A program made the translations under genes and the position numbers. The notes under the pieces are model-generated. The model searched no databases, was not told where the DNA came from, and worked only from the letters and a program-made list of their open reading frames with translations. Positions 39,526 to 49,304 of a stretch of DNA of 64,000 nucleotides are shown one piece after another. How positions within the stretch are numbered: position 1 is the first letter of the stretch; each line of letters starts with the position of its first letter. This DNA is from Acinetobacter ihumii (GTDB lineage Bacteria; Pseudomonadota; Gammaproteobacteria; Pseudomonadales; Moraxellaceae): NCBI RefSeq assembly GCF_900625095.1, contig NZ_LR130760.1, forward strand, positions 1,391,665-1,455,664. Direction: 5' to 3'.

Positions 39526-39786
39526 CTTTGTACTTGATTGAGAATTGACACTTTAATTTCTAAAATATTTCAATATGCAGCTATTTATACAAGAATCATC
39601 ACATGAATAAAACAATCCTTCTCACCAATAATATGAATGAAATTCACTAGCTAAATAGACAAAGCTAAGCCTTAAACAATTGCGAAAAGCTAAAAACAAG
39701 AGTGAATAAATAATTTGAATTTTTGCTAAACACTCAAGTCAAAAATATGGATCAATTCTTTGGATTTACATAAAAATATCACTTAT

Positions 39787-39809
39787 AAAAAAAAGAGGCC
39801 GAAGCCTCT
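39787..39809 (-). terminator. Terminator of the permease gene
   Basis: Stem AGAGGC / GCCTCT with a TTCG loop (minus strand), followed by eight T. Lies 24 bp past the permease stop. Confidence 0.88.
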
Positions 39810-39832
39810 GTTTCAGTCTAATGCCTATCAAA

Positions 39833-41257
39833 TCAGTCATTTGCATCTTTAATCATGGCAAACTCTTGCTCAGGAGTACCCTTAACCAAATGATGACGGC
39901 TGTACACTAAATAATAGATGATAAATCCACAATAAATCAGAGCAGTTAAAAACCAAACTTTTGGATTCACCATTAGCCCAGCCACGACTGCAATAGCAGC
40001 AAGAATCAAGGCTGCACCTGATGTCCATATTCCACCGGGCGTTTTATAAGGACGAGATAATTCAGGACGAGACAACCGTAACTTGATATGTGAAAGCATC
40101 ATCAAGACATAGGAAATTGTCGCACCGAATACGGCCATTAAAATAAGTAAGTCACCCTCACCGGTTAAGGAAAGTAAAAATCCAATAATGCCCGGAATGA
40201 TAATTGCCCAATATGGCGCCTTATTTTCATTAGTCAGAGATAATTTTTTTGGTAAATAACCTGCGCGTGACAATGCAAAAATCTGGCGTGAATATGCATA
40301 AATAATTGAAAAGAAACTTGCAATAAGACCCGCCAGACCCACAAAATTAACGAAACTAGCCAACCAAGTATACTGACCATACACCGCAATTAATGCATCG
40401 ACCAAAGGGGCTCCTGAATCTTTTAGCGCATTTGAACCTGCTGCACCCGCTCCCAGAAATAAAATTAAAAGTGCAAAAGCGGCCAATATCAACATTGAAC
40501 CGATCAGACCACGTGGTAAAGACCGTACCGGATCTTTTGCTTCTTCAGCAGCTAAAGGTACGCCTTCGACGGCGAGAAAAAACCAGATAGCATAAGGGAC
40601 TGCTGCCCATATTCCAACATAGCCAAACGGTAAAAAACTATTCGCGCCAACATGCGAACTCACAGGGATATCAAATAACCGTGTACTATCAAAATGAGGA
40701 AGCATCGCAACAATGAATACGACCAGTGCAATACAAGCAACCGCGGTAATTCCAAACATAATTTTGAGTGCTTCACCTGCACCTTTAAGATGAATTCCCA
40801 TAAACACTAAATAACAAATCAGATAAACAGCCCAGCCTCCTATGCCAAATAGTGATTCGCAATATGAACCAATAAATACAGCGATAGCGGCAGGTGCAAT
40901 TGCATATTCAATTAAAATCGCCGTACCGGTGAGATAGCCCCCAAAAGGTCCAAATGCAACACGTGCAAAACTGTAGCCTCCTCCAGCAGTCGGCAGCATC
41001 GTAGACATCTCAGACATAGCAAAGCTCATACAAAGATACATAAATGCGACGATCACTGTTGCAACAAATAGTCCACCCCATCCCCCTTGTGCCAGTCCAA
41101 AGTTCCAACCCGCAAAGTCTCCTGAAATGACGTAAGAAACGCCTAGCCCGACTAAAAGTAGCCAACCCACTGCCCCCTTTTTTAACTGGCGTTTCGCAAA
41201 ATAATCAGCGTCCTGTTGCAGAGCACCACTATCTATAGCTAATTCTGACTCTTTCAT
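39833..41257 (-). CDS. APC-family permease, ethanolamine permease-like
   Basis: 474-residue inner-membrane transporter with 12 hydrophobic segments. The pattern GWLLLVGLGVSYVISGDFAGWNFG, MLPTAGGGYSFARVAFGPFGGYLTG and IEYAIAPAAIAVFIGSY is that of the Eat ethanolamine permease branch of the APC superfamily. It diverges from the kinase gene across 182 bp. The neighbours (APH-fold kinase, phospho-lyase-like PLP enzyme) support an amino alcohol as substrate, but other small amino compounds remain possible. Confidence 0.85.
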   Translation of the reverse strand: MKESELAIDSGALQQDADYFAKRQLKKGAVGWLLLVGLGVSYVISGDFAGWNFGLAQGGWGGLFVATVIVAFMYLCMSFAMSEMSTMLPTAGGGYSFARVAFGPFGGYLTGTAILIEYAIAPAAIAVFIGSYCESLFGIGGWAVYLICYLVFMGIHLKGAGEALKIMFGITAVACIALVVFIVAMLPHFDSTRLFDIPVSSHVGANSFLPFGYVGIWAAVPYAIWFFLAVEGVPLAAEEAKDPVRSLPRGLIGSMLILAAFALLILFLGAGAAGSNALKDSGAPLVDALIAVYGQYTWLASFVNFVGLAGLIASFFSIIYAYSRQIFALSRAGYLPKKLSLTNENKAPYWAIIIPGIIGFLLSLTGEGDLLILMAVFGATISYVLMMLSHIKLRLSRPELSRPYKTPGGIWTSGAALILAAIAVVAGLMVNPKVWFLTALIYCGFIIYYLVYSRHHLVKGTPEQEFAMIKDAND

Positions 41258-41439
41258 TGTTCTGTTGCCTTATTTGACCAAATTTACACCATCCATATTT
41301 GCTCAAAAGATAGAGCTAAAACTTGACAGCAAAACATAAGCAAAATCATTTGAAGTCAAGTTGATTCATTTTTTCTTTTATAAGATCGACTTCATCTCAA
41401 CACAGAACGTGTTTAAAAATTAAATTGAGGAGTCGGATC

Positions 41440-42441
41440 ATGTCTGTTGAACAAAACGAATTTTTAAGCCAAGTTCAATTACAAATACTTGCAGAACAAG
41501 CAATTCAACAATATCCGCTAGAATATCAAGGACAGGTAAAACTTCTCTGTCAGTCTGAAAATGCAACTTTTCAGGTTTCGACTCGATCTGCCCGATATGC
41601 GCTTCGAATTCATCGCCCGAACTACCACAGCAAACTCGACATACAAAGTGAGCTTGAATGGTTAGATGCCCTAAATGCCAATGGTATCCAAGTGCCTATT
41701 GCGATTGCGGATCAAAACGGCGAACGCGTCATTACCCTGAAACTATCGAATGATATTTATCGTTATGCGGTACTTTTCAACTGGGTCGATGGTGATATGC
41801 CTACCATTGAAGTTGATCCAACAGCATTTGAGCAATTGGGGCAAATTACTGCAAAACTGCATCAGCATAGCAAGACGTGGCAAGCATCTAGCGAGTTTCA
41901 ACGCATTGTGTGGAATCATGAAACCATGATCGGTGCAGATGGTCATTGGGGAAACTGGAAAAATGCACCATATTTAAGACAGCAGGATCACTGCATTATT
42001 GAAGAAGCCATAATACAAATTGCTAAAGATTTACATTTTTTTGGGAAAACAAAAGACCGTTACGGTCTCATTCATGCCGATTTACGTTTAACGAATTTAT
42101 TGCTACAACAAGAACGTATCGGCGTGATCGATTTCGATGACTGTGGCATGAGCTGGTTTATGCATGACCTTGCTGCTGCGATTAGCTTTAATGAGCATTA
42201 CGCAAATGCGCCTGATTGGATCGAGCACTGGTTAGAAGGCTATGAACGTGTGGGTCATATTCAATCTGAAGAATACAAAATGATTCCGACATTTATCATG
42301 CAACGCCGTATACAAATGATGGCTTGGAATGGTTCTCATGCCCAAACTGAGATGGCGCAAAGTCTAGGAGATCAATGGTCAAATGAAACTGTACGTCTAT
42401 GTAAAAAATATTTAAATGGGCTTATTCCTGTAGGAATTTAA
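41440..42441 (+). CDS. APH-fold small-molecule kinase, candidate ethanolamine (amino alcohol) kinase
   Basis: 333 residues starting at ATG 41440, with GAGGAG at the right spacing; the TTG at 41425 overlaps that site. It has the APH/choline-kinase catalytic segment HADLRLTNLLL and the metal-binding DFDDCG. The family includes hydroxylysine kinase, homoserine kinase-like and aminoglycoside kinases. In animals hydroxylysine kinase and a class-III phospho-lyase act in sequence; here the same pair of families sits within 5 kb with an ethanolamine-type permease. Hence the proposed reaction is ethanolamine plus ATP to phosphoethanolamine (inference). Confidence 0.75.
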   Translation: MSVEQNEFLSQVQLQILAEQAIQQYPLEYQGQVKLLCQSENATFQVSTRSARYALRIHRPNYHSKLDIQSELEWLDALNANGIQVPIAIADQNGERVITLKLSNDIYRYAVLFNWVDGDMPTIEVDPTAFEQLGQITAKLHQHSKTWQASSEFQRIVWNHETMIGADGHWGNWKNAPYLRQQDHCIIEEAIIQIAKDLHFFGKTKDRYGLIHADLRLTNLLLQQERIGVIDFDDCGMSWFMHDLAAAISFNEHYANAPDWIEHWLEGYERVGHIQSEEYKMIPTFIMQRRIQMMAWNGSHAQTEMAQSLGDQWSNETVRLCKKYLNGLIPVGI

Positions 42442-42484
42442 AAACGACATATATGATTTTTTTATAAATGTGAAGGAAGATTTT

Positions 42485-43813
42485 ATGCAAGCTACTCCTC
42501 AAATTAGCAAAGTTTTCAAAGCACTATTACTCACCACTAGCCTAGCAAGTATGATTGCGCTCAGCGCATGTAACTACACCCCTCTACAAAGTACATCTCA
42601 CCCAGTCACTATTCCACAAAAGGAATATTTACAAAGAGGACAATGGGACTCGTTTAATTATGACCAGCTTAACCAGTTGATCGCTACTTATGGAAAAGAT
42701 AGCCCAAACTATAATCCTGACAAACGCCCGTATATTGTCACTGACTTTGACAATACCTCAGTATTCTTAGACATCGAAGAAGCAACCTTAATTTATCAAC
42801 TTGAACACTTAGCATTCAATGTCACGCCAGAGCAGTTGAATCAGATTATTCGTAAAGGAATTAGCCCACAAAATTTTGAGGCGGCCTACAACAACCAACA
42901 AAGTCAAGCCGTCAATATTGATAAAATTGCTCCAGATATTATTGCCAGCTACACATGGCTTTATCACCACTATAGCGGTCTAAAAGGTAAACAAAGTCTG
43001 GATCAAATTAAGCAGGATCCGCATTATCTCGATTTCATTACTAAAATGCGATATCTATATGCAGCCATTGGAGACACCTTTGATCATGAAGTTGCATATC
43101 CGTGGGTCACTTATTTATTTACTGGGCTTACCGAACAAGACGTCCGTAATTTGGTAAAGGCAACAGTGACTTGGCAAATGCAGCAACCGATTGGACCTGT
43201 GACATGGACCTCTCCCGCAGCACTTTCAGGCCACGCAGGCGTTGTTAAAACCACTTGGGAAAATGGTTTAAGACCTTATCGTGAAATGCAAAATCTATTC
43301 AAGGCTTTTCAGGACAATGGCATTGATGTCTATGTCTGTTCGGCATCTTTTATTGATGTGATTAAGGAAATTATTTCTAATCCAGAGATCGGCTATCACA
43401 TTCATGAAAAAAATGCCTACGCCATGGAGTTAGAACGTGATGCACAAGGTCGAATTTTGCCCGAATTTCGTCATGGCTATGCGCAAACTCAAGGTAAAGG
43501 CAAAACCGCAACTATCCAGCGTTTTTTAGTCTCTAAATATGGTTATGGGCCAATTTTTATCGCGGGTGACAGTGAAGGTGATCAAAATATGATGCAGGAT
43601 TTCACATCAACTCAAAAAGTATTGATTATCAACCGATTGCGCAACCCAAGCTCTGATATTGGAAAGTTTTCTCAGCAGGCTGTGCAAAACTATAGTCAAG
43701 CCAATCCCAAGTTTTTACTACAGGGTCGCGATGCCAATACAGGTCAATTTATTCCGTCTATGGCCAGTTTAAGTTATGGTTCAAAAACGACAAAAATTTT
43801 AAAAGGTCAATAA
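42485..43813 (+). CDS. HAD-family phosphatase lipoprotein
   Basis: 442 residues from ATG 42485 (AAGGAAG upstream). The signal peptide ends in the lipobox LSAC at about residue 29, so it is a periplasm- or surface-facing lipoprotein. HAD motif I is DFDNTS (with DxDxT form), motif II lies in VYVCSASF, and motif IV is GDSEGDQNMM. It could free phosphate from phosphorylated amino alcohols (phosphoethanolamine or phosphocholine) outside the cytoplasm for uptake by the permease. That substrate is inferred only from the neighbours. Confidence 0.8.
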   Translation: MQATPQISKVFKALLLTTSLASMIALSACNYTPLQSTSHPVTIPQKEYLQRGQWDSFNYDQLNQLIATYGKDSPNYNPDKRPYIVTDFDNTSVFLDIEEATLIYQLEHLAFNVTPEQLNQIIRKGISPQNFEAAYNNQQSQAVNIDKIAPDIIASYTWLYHHYSGLKGKQSLDQIKQDPHYLDFITKMRYLYAAIGDTFDHEVAYPWVTYLFTGLTEQDVRNLVKATVTWQMQQPIGPVTWTSPAALSGHAGVVKTTWENGLRPYREMQNLFKAFQDNGIDVYVCSASFIDVIKEIISNPEIGYHIHEKNAYAMELERDAQGRILPEFRHGYAQTQGKGKTATIQRFLVSKYGYGPIFIAGDSEGDQNMMQDFTSTQKVLIINRLRNPSSDIGKFSQQAVQNYSQANPKFLLQGRDANTGQFIPSMASLSYGSKTTKILKGQ

Positions 43814-43830
43814 TTGATTTATCTCTTTAA

Positions 43831-43852
43831 GCGTACAATATTGATTGTACGC
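43831..43852. other. Perfect 9-bp inverted repeat after the phosphatase gene
   Basis: GCGTACAAT / ATTGTACGC around ATTG, 18 bp past the stop. No T tract follows, so it is either a weak or Rho-assisted terminator or an operator for the AraC-type gene 250 bp on. Confidence 0.5.
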
Positions 43853-44104
43853 ATCAAAAATCGCGCTATTTTCATGTTAATTCCTCACTTTTTGGCCTGT
43901 CTTTAGAACACTGATTGCCTCCTTTTAGTTCATCATCAGAAATAGTAACAAAATGAATTGGCCACACCAGACTTCGCAAAATCAAACCTTAAAAATAAAA
44001 TATAAGCGCATGTTTTATAAATATTTTTATTTAAATGAAATTAAATGAAAGTGGTATGGCTTTTGCTTAATGATAGTTAGGAATAAATATCATGAGAGTT
44101 TGCC

Positions 44105-45139
44105 ATGTTACATCTCAATCCAACTCATCTTGTCGATGCCACGATGTGTAATCAGGGTGTACTGTCTGCGGCTGCATCAGGTCTAAGTGAATTTATTCAT
44201 CAAAAGGGGGCTGATGTTGATCATGTTTTAGGAATCAGTGGTATTAATCCTGAACTGTTGGTTAGTCCTACGTTAAGCTTACAACTCCCTAATTACTGCA
44301 AAGTGCTGGAACAGGCAGCTCTGGTTTCAGGCTGTGATAATTTTGGTCTTCACTATGGTCAACAGTTTCAACCTAAATCACTTGGTTTAATTGGTTACAT
44401 TGGATTGTGTTCAGAGACATTAGAATCTGCACTGATCAATATAACCCATCATTTTCATTTACATCAAAAAGATACATTAAATCGAATGGTTGATTTGGGT
44501 GATAGTTGGCGTATAGATTATCAAGTTCAACATGGTGCTATTTTAACTCGCCGTCAAGATGCCGAACTGACCATGGGTATGTTTATGAATGTGATCCGTG
44601 AAGTCATGGGTCCTCATTACTCACCACGAGCCATCCATTTTGAACATACACGGCCTGAGTTCTGGCAAGAGCACAGCAAATTATTTAACGCTCCTGTTTA
44701 TTTTGATCAACCTTTTAATTCCATTCTTATTTCAAAAAAAGATGTACAACAGCCTATGCCGGGACGTGATCCAATTTTGTTAACCGTCATTCTGGATACT
44801 TTACGTTTACTCAACCGCTCTTCTCAAAGTCAAAGTCTAGCGGATCAAGTCCGTTCTCATATACAACTTGAACTCAATGATGGCGAACCAAACCTTGAAA
44901 AAATTGCACATGATATAGGTTTAAGCACTTGCACACTGACACGGCGTTTAAAAGCTGAAGCATTAACCTTTACCCATTTAGTTGATCAGGTACGATGTGA
45001 GCTCGCCGAACATTATATTAAACAAAAAAATATTCCGATTTCAGAAATGGCATTCTTACTCGGTTATTCAGAAGTAAGCGCCTTATCTCGTGCTTTTAAA
45101 CGCTGGTTTGGTGTGACGCCACGTCAATTAAGACATTAA
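44105..45139 (+). CDS. AraC-family transcriptional regulator
   Basis: 344 residues: an N-terminal AraC arabinose-binding-type effector domain (Arabinose_bd, about 20-200) and a C-terminal two-HTH AraC DNA-binding domain (about 235-340: LEKIAHDIGLSTCTLTRRLKAE and ISEMAFLLGYSEVSALSRAFKRWFGVTPRQLR). GAGAG precedes the ATG. It lies between the kinase/phosphatase genes and the convergent PLP enzyme and is the likely local regulator of the amino-alcohol genes (inference). Confidence 0.9.
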   Translation: MLHLNPTHLVDATMCNQGVLSAAASGLSEFIHQKGADVDHVLGISGINPELLVSPTLSLQLPNYCKVLEQAALVSGCDNFGLHYGQQFQPKSLGLIGYIGLCSETLESALINITHHFHLHQKDTLNRMVDLGDSWRIDYQVQHGAILTRRQDAELTMGMFMNVIREVMGPHYSPRAIHFEHTRPEFWQEHSKLFNAPVYFDQPFNSILISKKDVQQPMPGRDPILLTVILDTLRLLNRSSQSQSLADQVRSHIQLELNDGEPNLEKIAHDIGLSTCTLTRRLKAEALTFTHLVDQVRCELAEHYIKQKNIPISEMAFLLGYSEVSALSRAFKRWFGVTPRQLRH

Positions 45140-45248
45140 AATACAAGGAAAAATAATATGCTAAATTAAAGGCTTTCATTTCATAAAGATAGAAATCAGC
45201 TTTAAAATATTAGGGTTATAAAATAATCATTAGGCAAAAAAATTACCC

Positions 45249-45290
45249 CTCAAATTAGATATTTCATATCCAATTTGAAGAGTATTTTTA
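45249..45290. terminator. Terminator between araC-type gene and PLP enzyme gene
   Basis: Hairpin CTCAAATTAGATAT ... ATATCCAATTTGAAGAG with a TTC loop and one mismatch, followed by TATTTTTAAATTTT. Placed between convergent genes and probably used by both. Confidence 0.65.
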
Positions 45291-45307
45291 AATTTTGAGT
45301 GAATGTC

Positions 45308-46648
45308 TTACTTTAATTTTGTTAAAGATTGATCCAAAGCCCCCACTAACCAATCAATATCTTTGCTTTGAAAAGCCAATGGTGGACGTAGTTTTAATAC
45401 ATTGCCATAAGGACCTGCCACAGAAGTTAATACCCGATGAGTATTTCTAAGCTCCTCAATGAGGTTGAGAGCCAGTGCTTTATTCGGTTCTTTTGTCGTT
45501 CTATCTTTGACTAGTTCAAATCCTATAAATAGACCTGCTCCACGTACATCACCAACAACTTCATGCTTGTCCATAAGTTTAGTCAGTTCTTTGAGAAGCT
45601 GCCCTCCCACATATTTGCTATGGGTCTGCAATTCTTCTTCCTGAATCACGTTTAGCACCGCCTGTGCCGCCGCCATGGAAACAGGATTACCGCCAAAGGT
45701 ATTAAAATACGGAATTTTATCGCTAAATGCAGCAAGCACATCACTTTTAGCTAAAAGTCCTGAAACTGGAATACCATTTCCCATTGGCTTACCTGTGGTA
45801 ATGATATCAGGGACAACACCATGGCGGCCAAATCCCCAAAAAGAATCGCCAGTACGTGCGAAGCCAGGTTGAACTTCATCTGCAATAAAAATACCGCCAT
45901 TGGCATGTACAACATCAACTACTTTTTGTAAAAAGCCAAGAGGATTTGGCATGACACCATCAGAAGAAAAGATAGAATCTGCAAGAAAACCCGCAAATTT
46001 TATGCCTTTTGCATTCATATCATCAATTTGTGCTTGAATCTGCTGCGCAAACCATGCGCCCAAATCATCAGTTTCTATTCGATAATCATCAGGTGCTGGA
46101 ACCAAACGAGTTGTATCATCTAAAGGTTGTTCCGTCCCAAGCGCTGGAGAACATCCTGAAGTTAAACTACTTGTTCCATGATACGCCTCTTGAGAGACAA
46201 TAATTCCTGTCCCGCCGCTGTATTCACGAGCAATGCGAATTGCTAAATCATTTGCTTCTGAACCAGTACACATATACATGGCACGATCAATTTCGTCAGG
46301 CGTAGTTTCCAATAATGCTTCTGTATAATTTAAAATATTTTCATGTAGATAACGGGTATGAGTATTCAGCATTTTCATTTGCTCATTCACCGCTTCAATC
46401 ACCGCAGGATGACAATGACCAATACTCGCCACATTGTTATAGACATCTAAATATTGGTGACCTGCCGCATCCCACAAATATTGCCCCTGACCTTTCACCA
46501 AATGCACAGGATTTCGATAAAATAAGCGGTAGGATTCGCCTAAAATTTTATTCCTTTTATCGGTCAGCTTTCGGGTGTCATGATCTAGCTCAGCCGCATG
46601 TTCTGGCCGAAAGCTATTGGTATCCATAATGGTTGAACGCGTACCCAT
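45308..46648 (-). CDS. Class-III PLP enzyme, candidate ethanolamine-phosphate phospho-lyase
   Basis: 446 residues, fold-type I aminotransferase class III. PLP lysine is K287 in TTGKPMGNG, with the cofactor Asp257 in IADEVQPGF. NNVASIGHCHP, DEVQPGFARTGDSFWGF and VPDIITTGKPMGNGIPVSG resemble the AGXT2L/ETNPPL branch (phospho-lyases) more than GABA transaminases. The predicted reaction is phosphoethanolamine to acetaldehyde, ammonia and phosphate. GAGGAGT precedes the ATG, similar to the kinase ribosome site. A true aminotransferase remains the main alternative. No aldehyde dehydrogenase gene is next to it. Confidence 0.78.
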   Translation of the reverse strand: MGTRSTIMDTNSFRPEHAAELDHDTRKLTDKRNKILGESYRLFYRNPVHLVKGQGQYLWDAAGHQYLDVYNNVASIGHCHPAVIEAVNEQMKMLNTHTRYLHENILNYTEALLETTPDEIDRAMYMCTGSEANDLAIRIAREYSGGTGIIVSQEAYHGTSSLTSGCSPALGTEQPLDDTTRLVPAPDDYRIETDDLGAWFAQQIQAQIDDMNAKGIKFAGFLADSIFSSDGVMPNPLGFLQKVVDVVHANGGIFIADEVQPGFARTGDSFWGFGRHGVVPDIITTGKPMGNGIPVSGLLAKSDVLAAFSDKIPYFNTFGGNPVSMAAAQAVLNVIQEEELQTHSKYVGGQLLKELTKLMDKHEVVGDVRGAGLFIGFELVKDRTTKEPNKALALNLIEELRNTHRVLTSVAGPYGNVLKLRPPLAFQSKDIDWLVGALDQSLTKLK

Positions 46649-46895
46649 GAATGACTCCTCTGTTTTTATTCAGCATGCTTCTGCACAAGATATTTAATGA
46701 TTCAGGCATGGCATGCGCTGATTCGATATATTTAGATATCTAATTGAAGTTACGTAAACTATATTGCTTAAGTCTCTTAAAAAAAACTTGACCTCAGAAC
46801 ACTTAAGTCAGTGTTTGAAGTCAAGTTAATATGAATAGCCACTACTTTTGTAAACACCTTTTATTTAGATAAAATAGCTAATTAGTTAAGTACTT

Positions 46896-47060
46896 ATGAG
46901 CAGTAAAACATACGTTGAAGAATTCAAAAACCGAAGCAGTCAAGTAAGTACCTGAGAAAAGTCTTAGTTTGACTCGGATAAAAACAAAGAAGAGATCGCT
47001 AAAATTTCGAATAGTGTCAAAATTGTGCCAAAGAAAAAGGGAACCAAACTATATATTTGA
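46896..47060 (+). pseudogene. Remnant of an IS3-type transposase OrfA
   Basis: MSSKTYVEEFK is the start typical of IS3-family OrfA. A frameshift is then needed to reach EAVK-stop-V, where the family reads EAVKQV, so a CAA codon has become TAA. Lys-rich, protein-like but broken frames follow to about 47040. Only the N-terminal end survives, and no terminal repeats were found. The rest of the gap 46649-46895 holds only the AT-rich upstream region of the PLP enzyme. Confidence 0.5.
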
Positions 47061-47076
47061 TCCCCTTTTAAATATT

Positions 47077-47166
47077 TGGCGGAAGCGGTGAGATTCGAAC
47101 TCACGGAGGACTCACACCCTCGTCGGTTTTCAAGACCGGTGCATTAAACCGCTCTGCCACGCTTCC
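47077..47166 (-). tRNA. tRNA-Ser (anticodon TGA)
   Basis: 90 bases including an encoded CCA. Acceptor stem GGAAGCG / CGCTTCC, anticodon loop CTTGAAA giving TGA, a long variable arm as in serine tRNAs, and a T loop with GTTCGAATC. It decodes UCA and related codons. Confidence 0.96.
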
Positions 47167-47274
47167 AATGGCGGCTATCATATAAATAAAAGCCGCTTTT
47201 GGCAAACGATTTCAACAAAAAACTCTTCAATAGCTCAAAATTAAAGCAAATTAGTCCAGATCATGAATTATCAT

Positions 47275-47748
47275 TTATTCATATCGAATTGTATTGATAT
47301 ACCAAAGTTTTTTCCCCTGAGGAGTCAACACTTCCACTTCATCATCAACTTCTTTTCTTAAAAGAGCCTGAGCCATCGGTGATTCTATCGAAATATGCTG
47401 GGGGTGATGATCGTAAATTTCATCCACACCAACAATCCTTAAAGTTTTTTTCTCACCTTGGTCATTTTCGATTTCCACCCAAGCACCAAAAAAAACTTTG
47501 CCATCTTGCTCAGGTGAATAATCAATAATTTTAAGTTCCTCAAGTCGTTTTCCTAAGTAACGAACACGACGGTCGATTTTTCGCAAAAGTTGCTTATTGT
47601 ATTGGTAATCTGCATTTTCAGAACGGTCACCTAAACTCGCAGCCCAGTTCACTTTTTGGGTAATTTCTGGACGTTCCTCATGCCATAGCTGTCTCAGCTC
47701 AGCGACTAATTTATCGTGCCCTGAACGTGTAATTAAGTTTGATTTCAT
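47275..47748 (-). CDS. greB: Transcription elongation factor GreB
   Basis: Rescues backtracked RNA polymerase by stimulating transcript cleavage. 157 residues: an N-terminal coiled coil whose tip has the acidic pair in GDRSENADYQY, then a FKBP-like C-terminal domain. The KVNWAASLGDRSENADYQYN block and DRRVRYLGKRLE are the GreB rather than GreA form. It is followed by the tRNA-Ser gene in the same direction. Confidence 0.94.
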   Translation of the reverse strand: MKSNLITRSGHDKLVAELRQLWHEERPEITQKVNWAASLGDRSENADYQYNKQLLRKIDRRVRYLGKRLEELKIIDYSPEQDGKVFFGAWVEIENDQGEKKTLRIVGVDEIYDHHPQHISIESPMAQALLRKEVDDEVEVLTPQGKKLWYINTIRYE

Positions 47749-48105
47749 GATCCTCTAATACCGAAACACAACATTCTATTTACAAACAATAGCATTTTAT
47801 CCCTGATTGCCACACTGCTAAAGTGTATAAAATACTCCATCTTTTAAATCAATATCTTAGAAATTAAGGAGGGTGTTTTTTGTACAAAATATTTGACATT
47901 CTATTTTTATGTGTTTATTATTCGCGCTGATCCAAAATTGATCATTTTTTAAACTATGTAGTTTTTCTACAAAGTCAAGTTTTTCATTGTCATTTCTGAA
48001 TGACGTCATGACTGCCCACCCTCTTGGATTTACCAACTTGTTGAAAATCTGGAAGCATTATTGTCTGGATTTTTTAGGGCGTAAATTATCTGTAGCGGAG
48101 ACAAC
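47749..48105. other. Intergenic region between greB and the MltF-like gene
   Basis: AT-rich, with no ORF. It must hold the divergent promoters of greB and the transglycosylase gene. An 8-bp palindrome TGACGTCA lies at 48001-48008. No further feature can be supported. Confidence 0.5.
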
Positions 48106-49218
48106 ATGCACAGTAGTTCAACCACTGGATCGAGGCGTGGCCTAGGTTCTTTCTTTTCTTCAACGCCATTTAAGGCCCTAGCATTAAGTACAGCATTGTT
48201 TCCGTTTCATAGTATTAATGCCAGTAAAACTCACCAATACAATGCTGTCGTCAATACCAATACCCTCACTGTTGTTGCAGTCGAATCGCCAACCACTGTA
48301 TTTAAAGAAGGTCAGTTTTTACATGGTTTCGGTTATGATCTAAGCCGCCAGTACGCCAAAAGTTTAAATGTTAAACTCAATTTTAAAACTGTAAAAGATA
48401 ATGCTACAGCTTTAAATATGGTCGCTCAAGGCAAAGCTAACTTTGCTATGACTACTGCCAGTATGAACACGATTGAAAAAAATCAATTGATTTCTTTCTC
48501 AGCCAGTTGTGGTAGTGATGCTGAACTCAGTAAAAATGGCTTAAATAGTCAACTCAATTGGGTATTTAAATACGCAGATGATCCATTGGCTCAAACTGCA
48601 AGTGGTTTTATTTGTCAAAGTAAGCAAACTGGCGTGACGGGTCAACTTGCGTCTTTTTATAACCGCAATGTGGTTAAGCCAGAATCTTGGAGCACCATCC
48701 AACGGGATTTAAACAATCGCCTGCCGATTTATAAGGCAAGTTTTAAAAAGACTGCTGAACGTTATGACCTTGACTGGCAGTTATTGGCAGCAATTGGCTA
48801 TCAGGAGTCTTATCTTAAACCGAACTCTGTCTCTCCCACAGGTGTTCGAGGTTTAATGATGCTGACCAACAGTACAGCGCGTGCCATGGGTGTGACCAAC
48901 CGTGTTGACCCAGTTCAAAGCATTCAAGGTGGTGCAAAATATTACGACTTGATGCTGAGCCAATATGAGCATATTCCTTACCCAGATCGTAATTGGTACG
49001 CTTTAGTGGCTTATAATATGGGACCCGGAGCAGTCAATCAGATTCAAAAACGCTTGCAAGCTCAAGGTAAAAATCCCAATAACTGGGTTGAATTTTATGA
49101 TTATTTAAATCGTAATAAAGCGAGTAATGGTCGTTATCGTCAAGCGGTTCAATATGTGACTCGTATTCGTAGTTATGTTGAACATATTAAAACCAGTGAT
49201 CGCTGGGTTGATATTTAA
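48106..49218 (+). CDS. Lytic transglycosylase, MltF-like
   Basis: Periplasmic peptidoglycan hydrolase. 370 residues: a basic N terminus with a hydrophobic export segment (KALALSTALFPFHSINA), a short solute-binding-protein-type domain (about 50-205, smaller than in E. coli MltF), then an SLT domain. In that domain the catalytic Glu is in GYQESYLKPNSVSPTGVRGLMML and YNMGPGAVNQI follows. GGAG is well spaced from the ATG. A strong terminator follows. The shortened first domain may only be a structural scaffold here. Confidence 0.87.
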   Translation: MHSSSTTGSRRGLGSFFSSTPFKALALSTALFPFHSINASKTHQYNAVVNTNTLTVVAVESPTTVFKEGQFLHGFGYDLSRQYAKSLNVKLNFKTVKDNATALNMVAQGKANFAMTTASMNTIEKNQLISFSASCGSDAELSKNGLNSQLNWVFKYADDPLAQTASGFICQSKQTGVTGQLASFYNRNVVKPESWSTIQRDLNNRLPIYKASFKKTAERYDLDWQLLAAIGYQESYLKPNSVSPTGVRGLMMLTNSTARAMGVTNRVDPVQSIQGGAKYYDLMLSQYEHIPYPDRNWYALVAYNMGPGAVNQIQKRLQAQGKNPNNWVEFYDYLNRNKASNGRYRQAVQYVTRIRSYVEHIKTSDRWVDI

Positions 49219-49241
49219 CGTTATGACTCTGTCTGCGGCAA

Positions 49242-49283
49242 AAATAAAAGTTTGGCTTTAGTCACCAAACTTTTATTTATTTC
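49242..49283 (+). terminator. Terminator of the MltF-like gene
   Basis: 14-bp stem AAATAAAAGTTTGG / CCAAACTTTTATTT (49242-49255, 49265-49278), with T-rich sequence after. It may also serve the convergent SCP2 gene. Confidence 0.82.
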
Positions 49284-49304
49284 TCTATTCAGTTTTGCTC
49301 AGGC

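Noticed and set aside
47998..48012. AATGACGTCATGA upstream of the MltF-like gene, which looks like the array repeat without its loop
   Set aside because: A solitary palindrome without loop, handle or PAM context; a second creA-like element is not supported.
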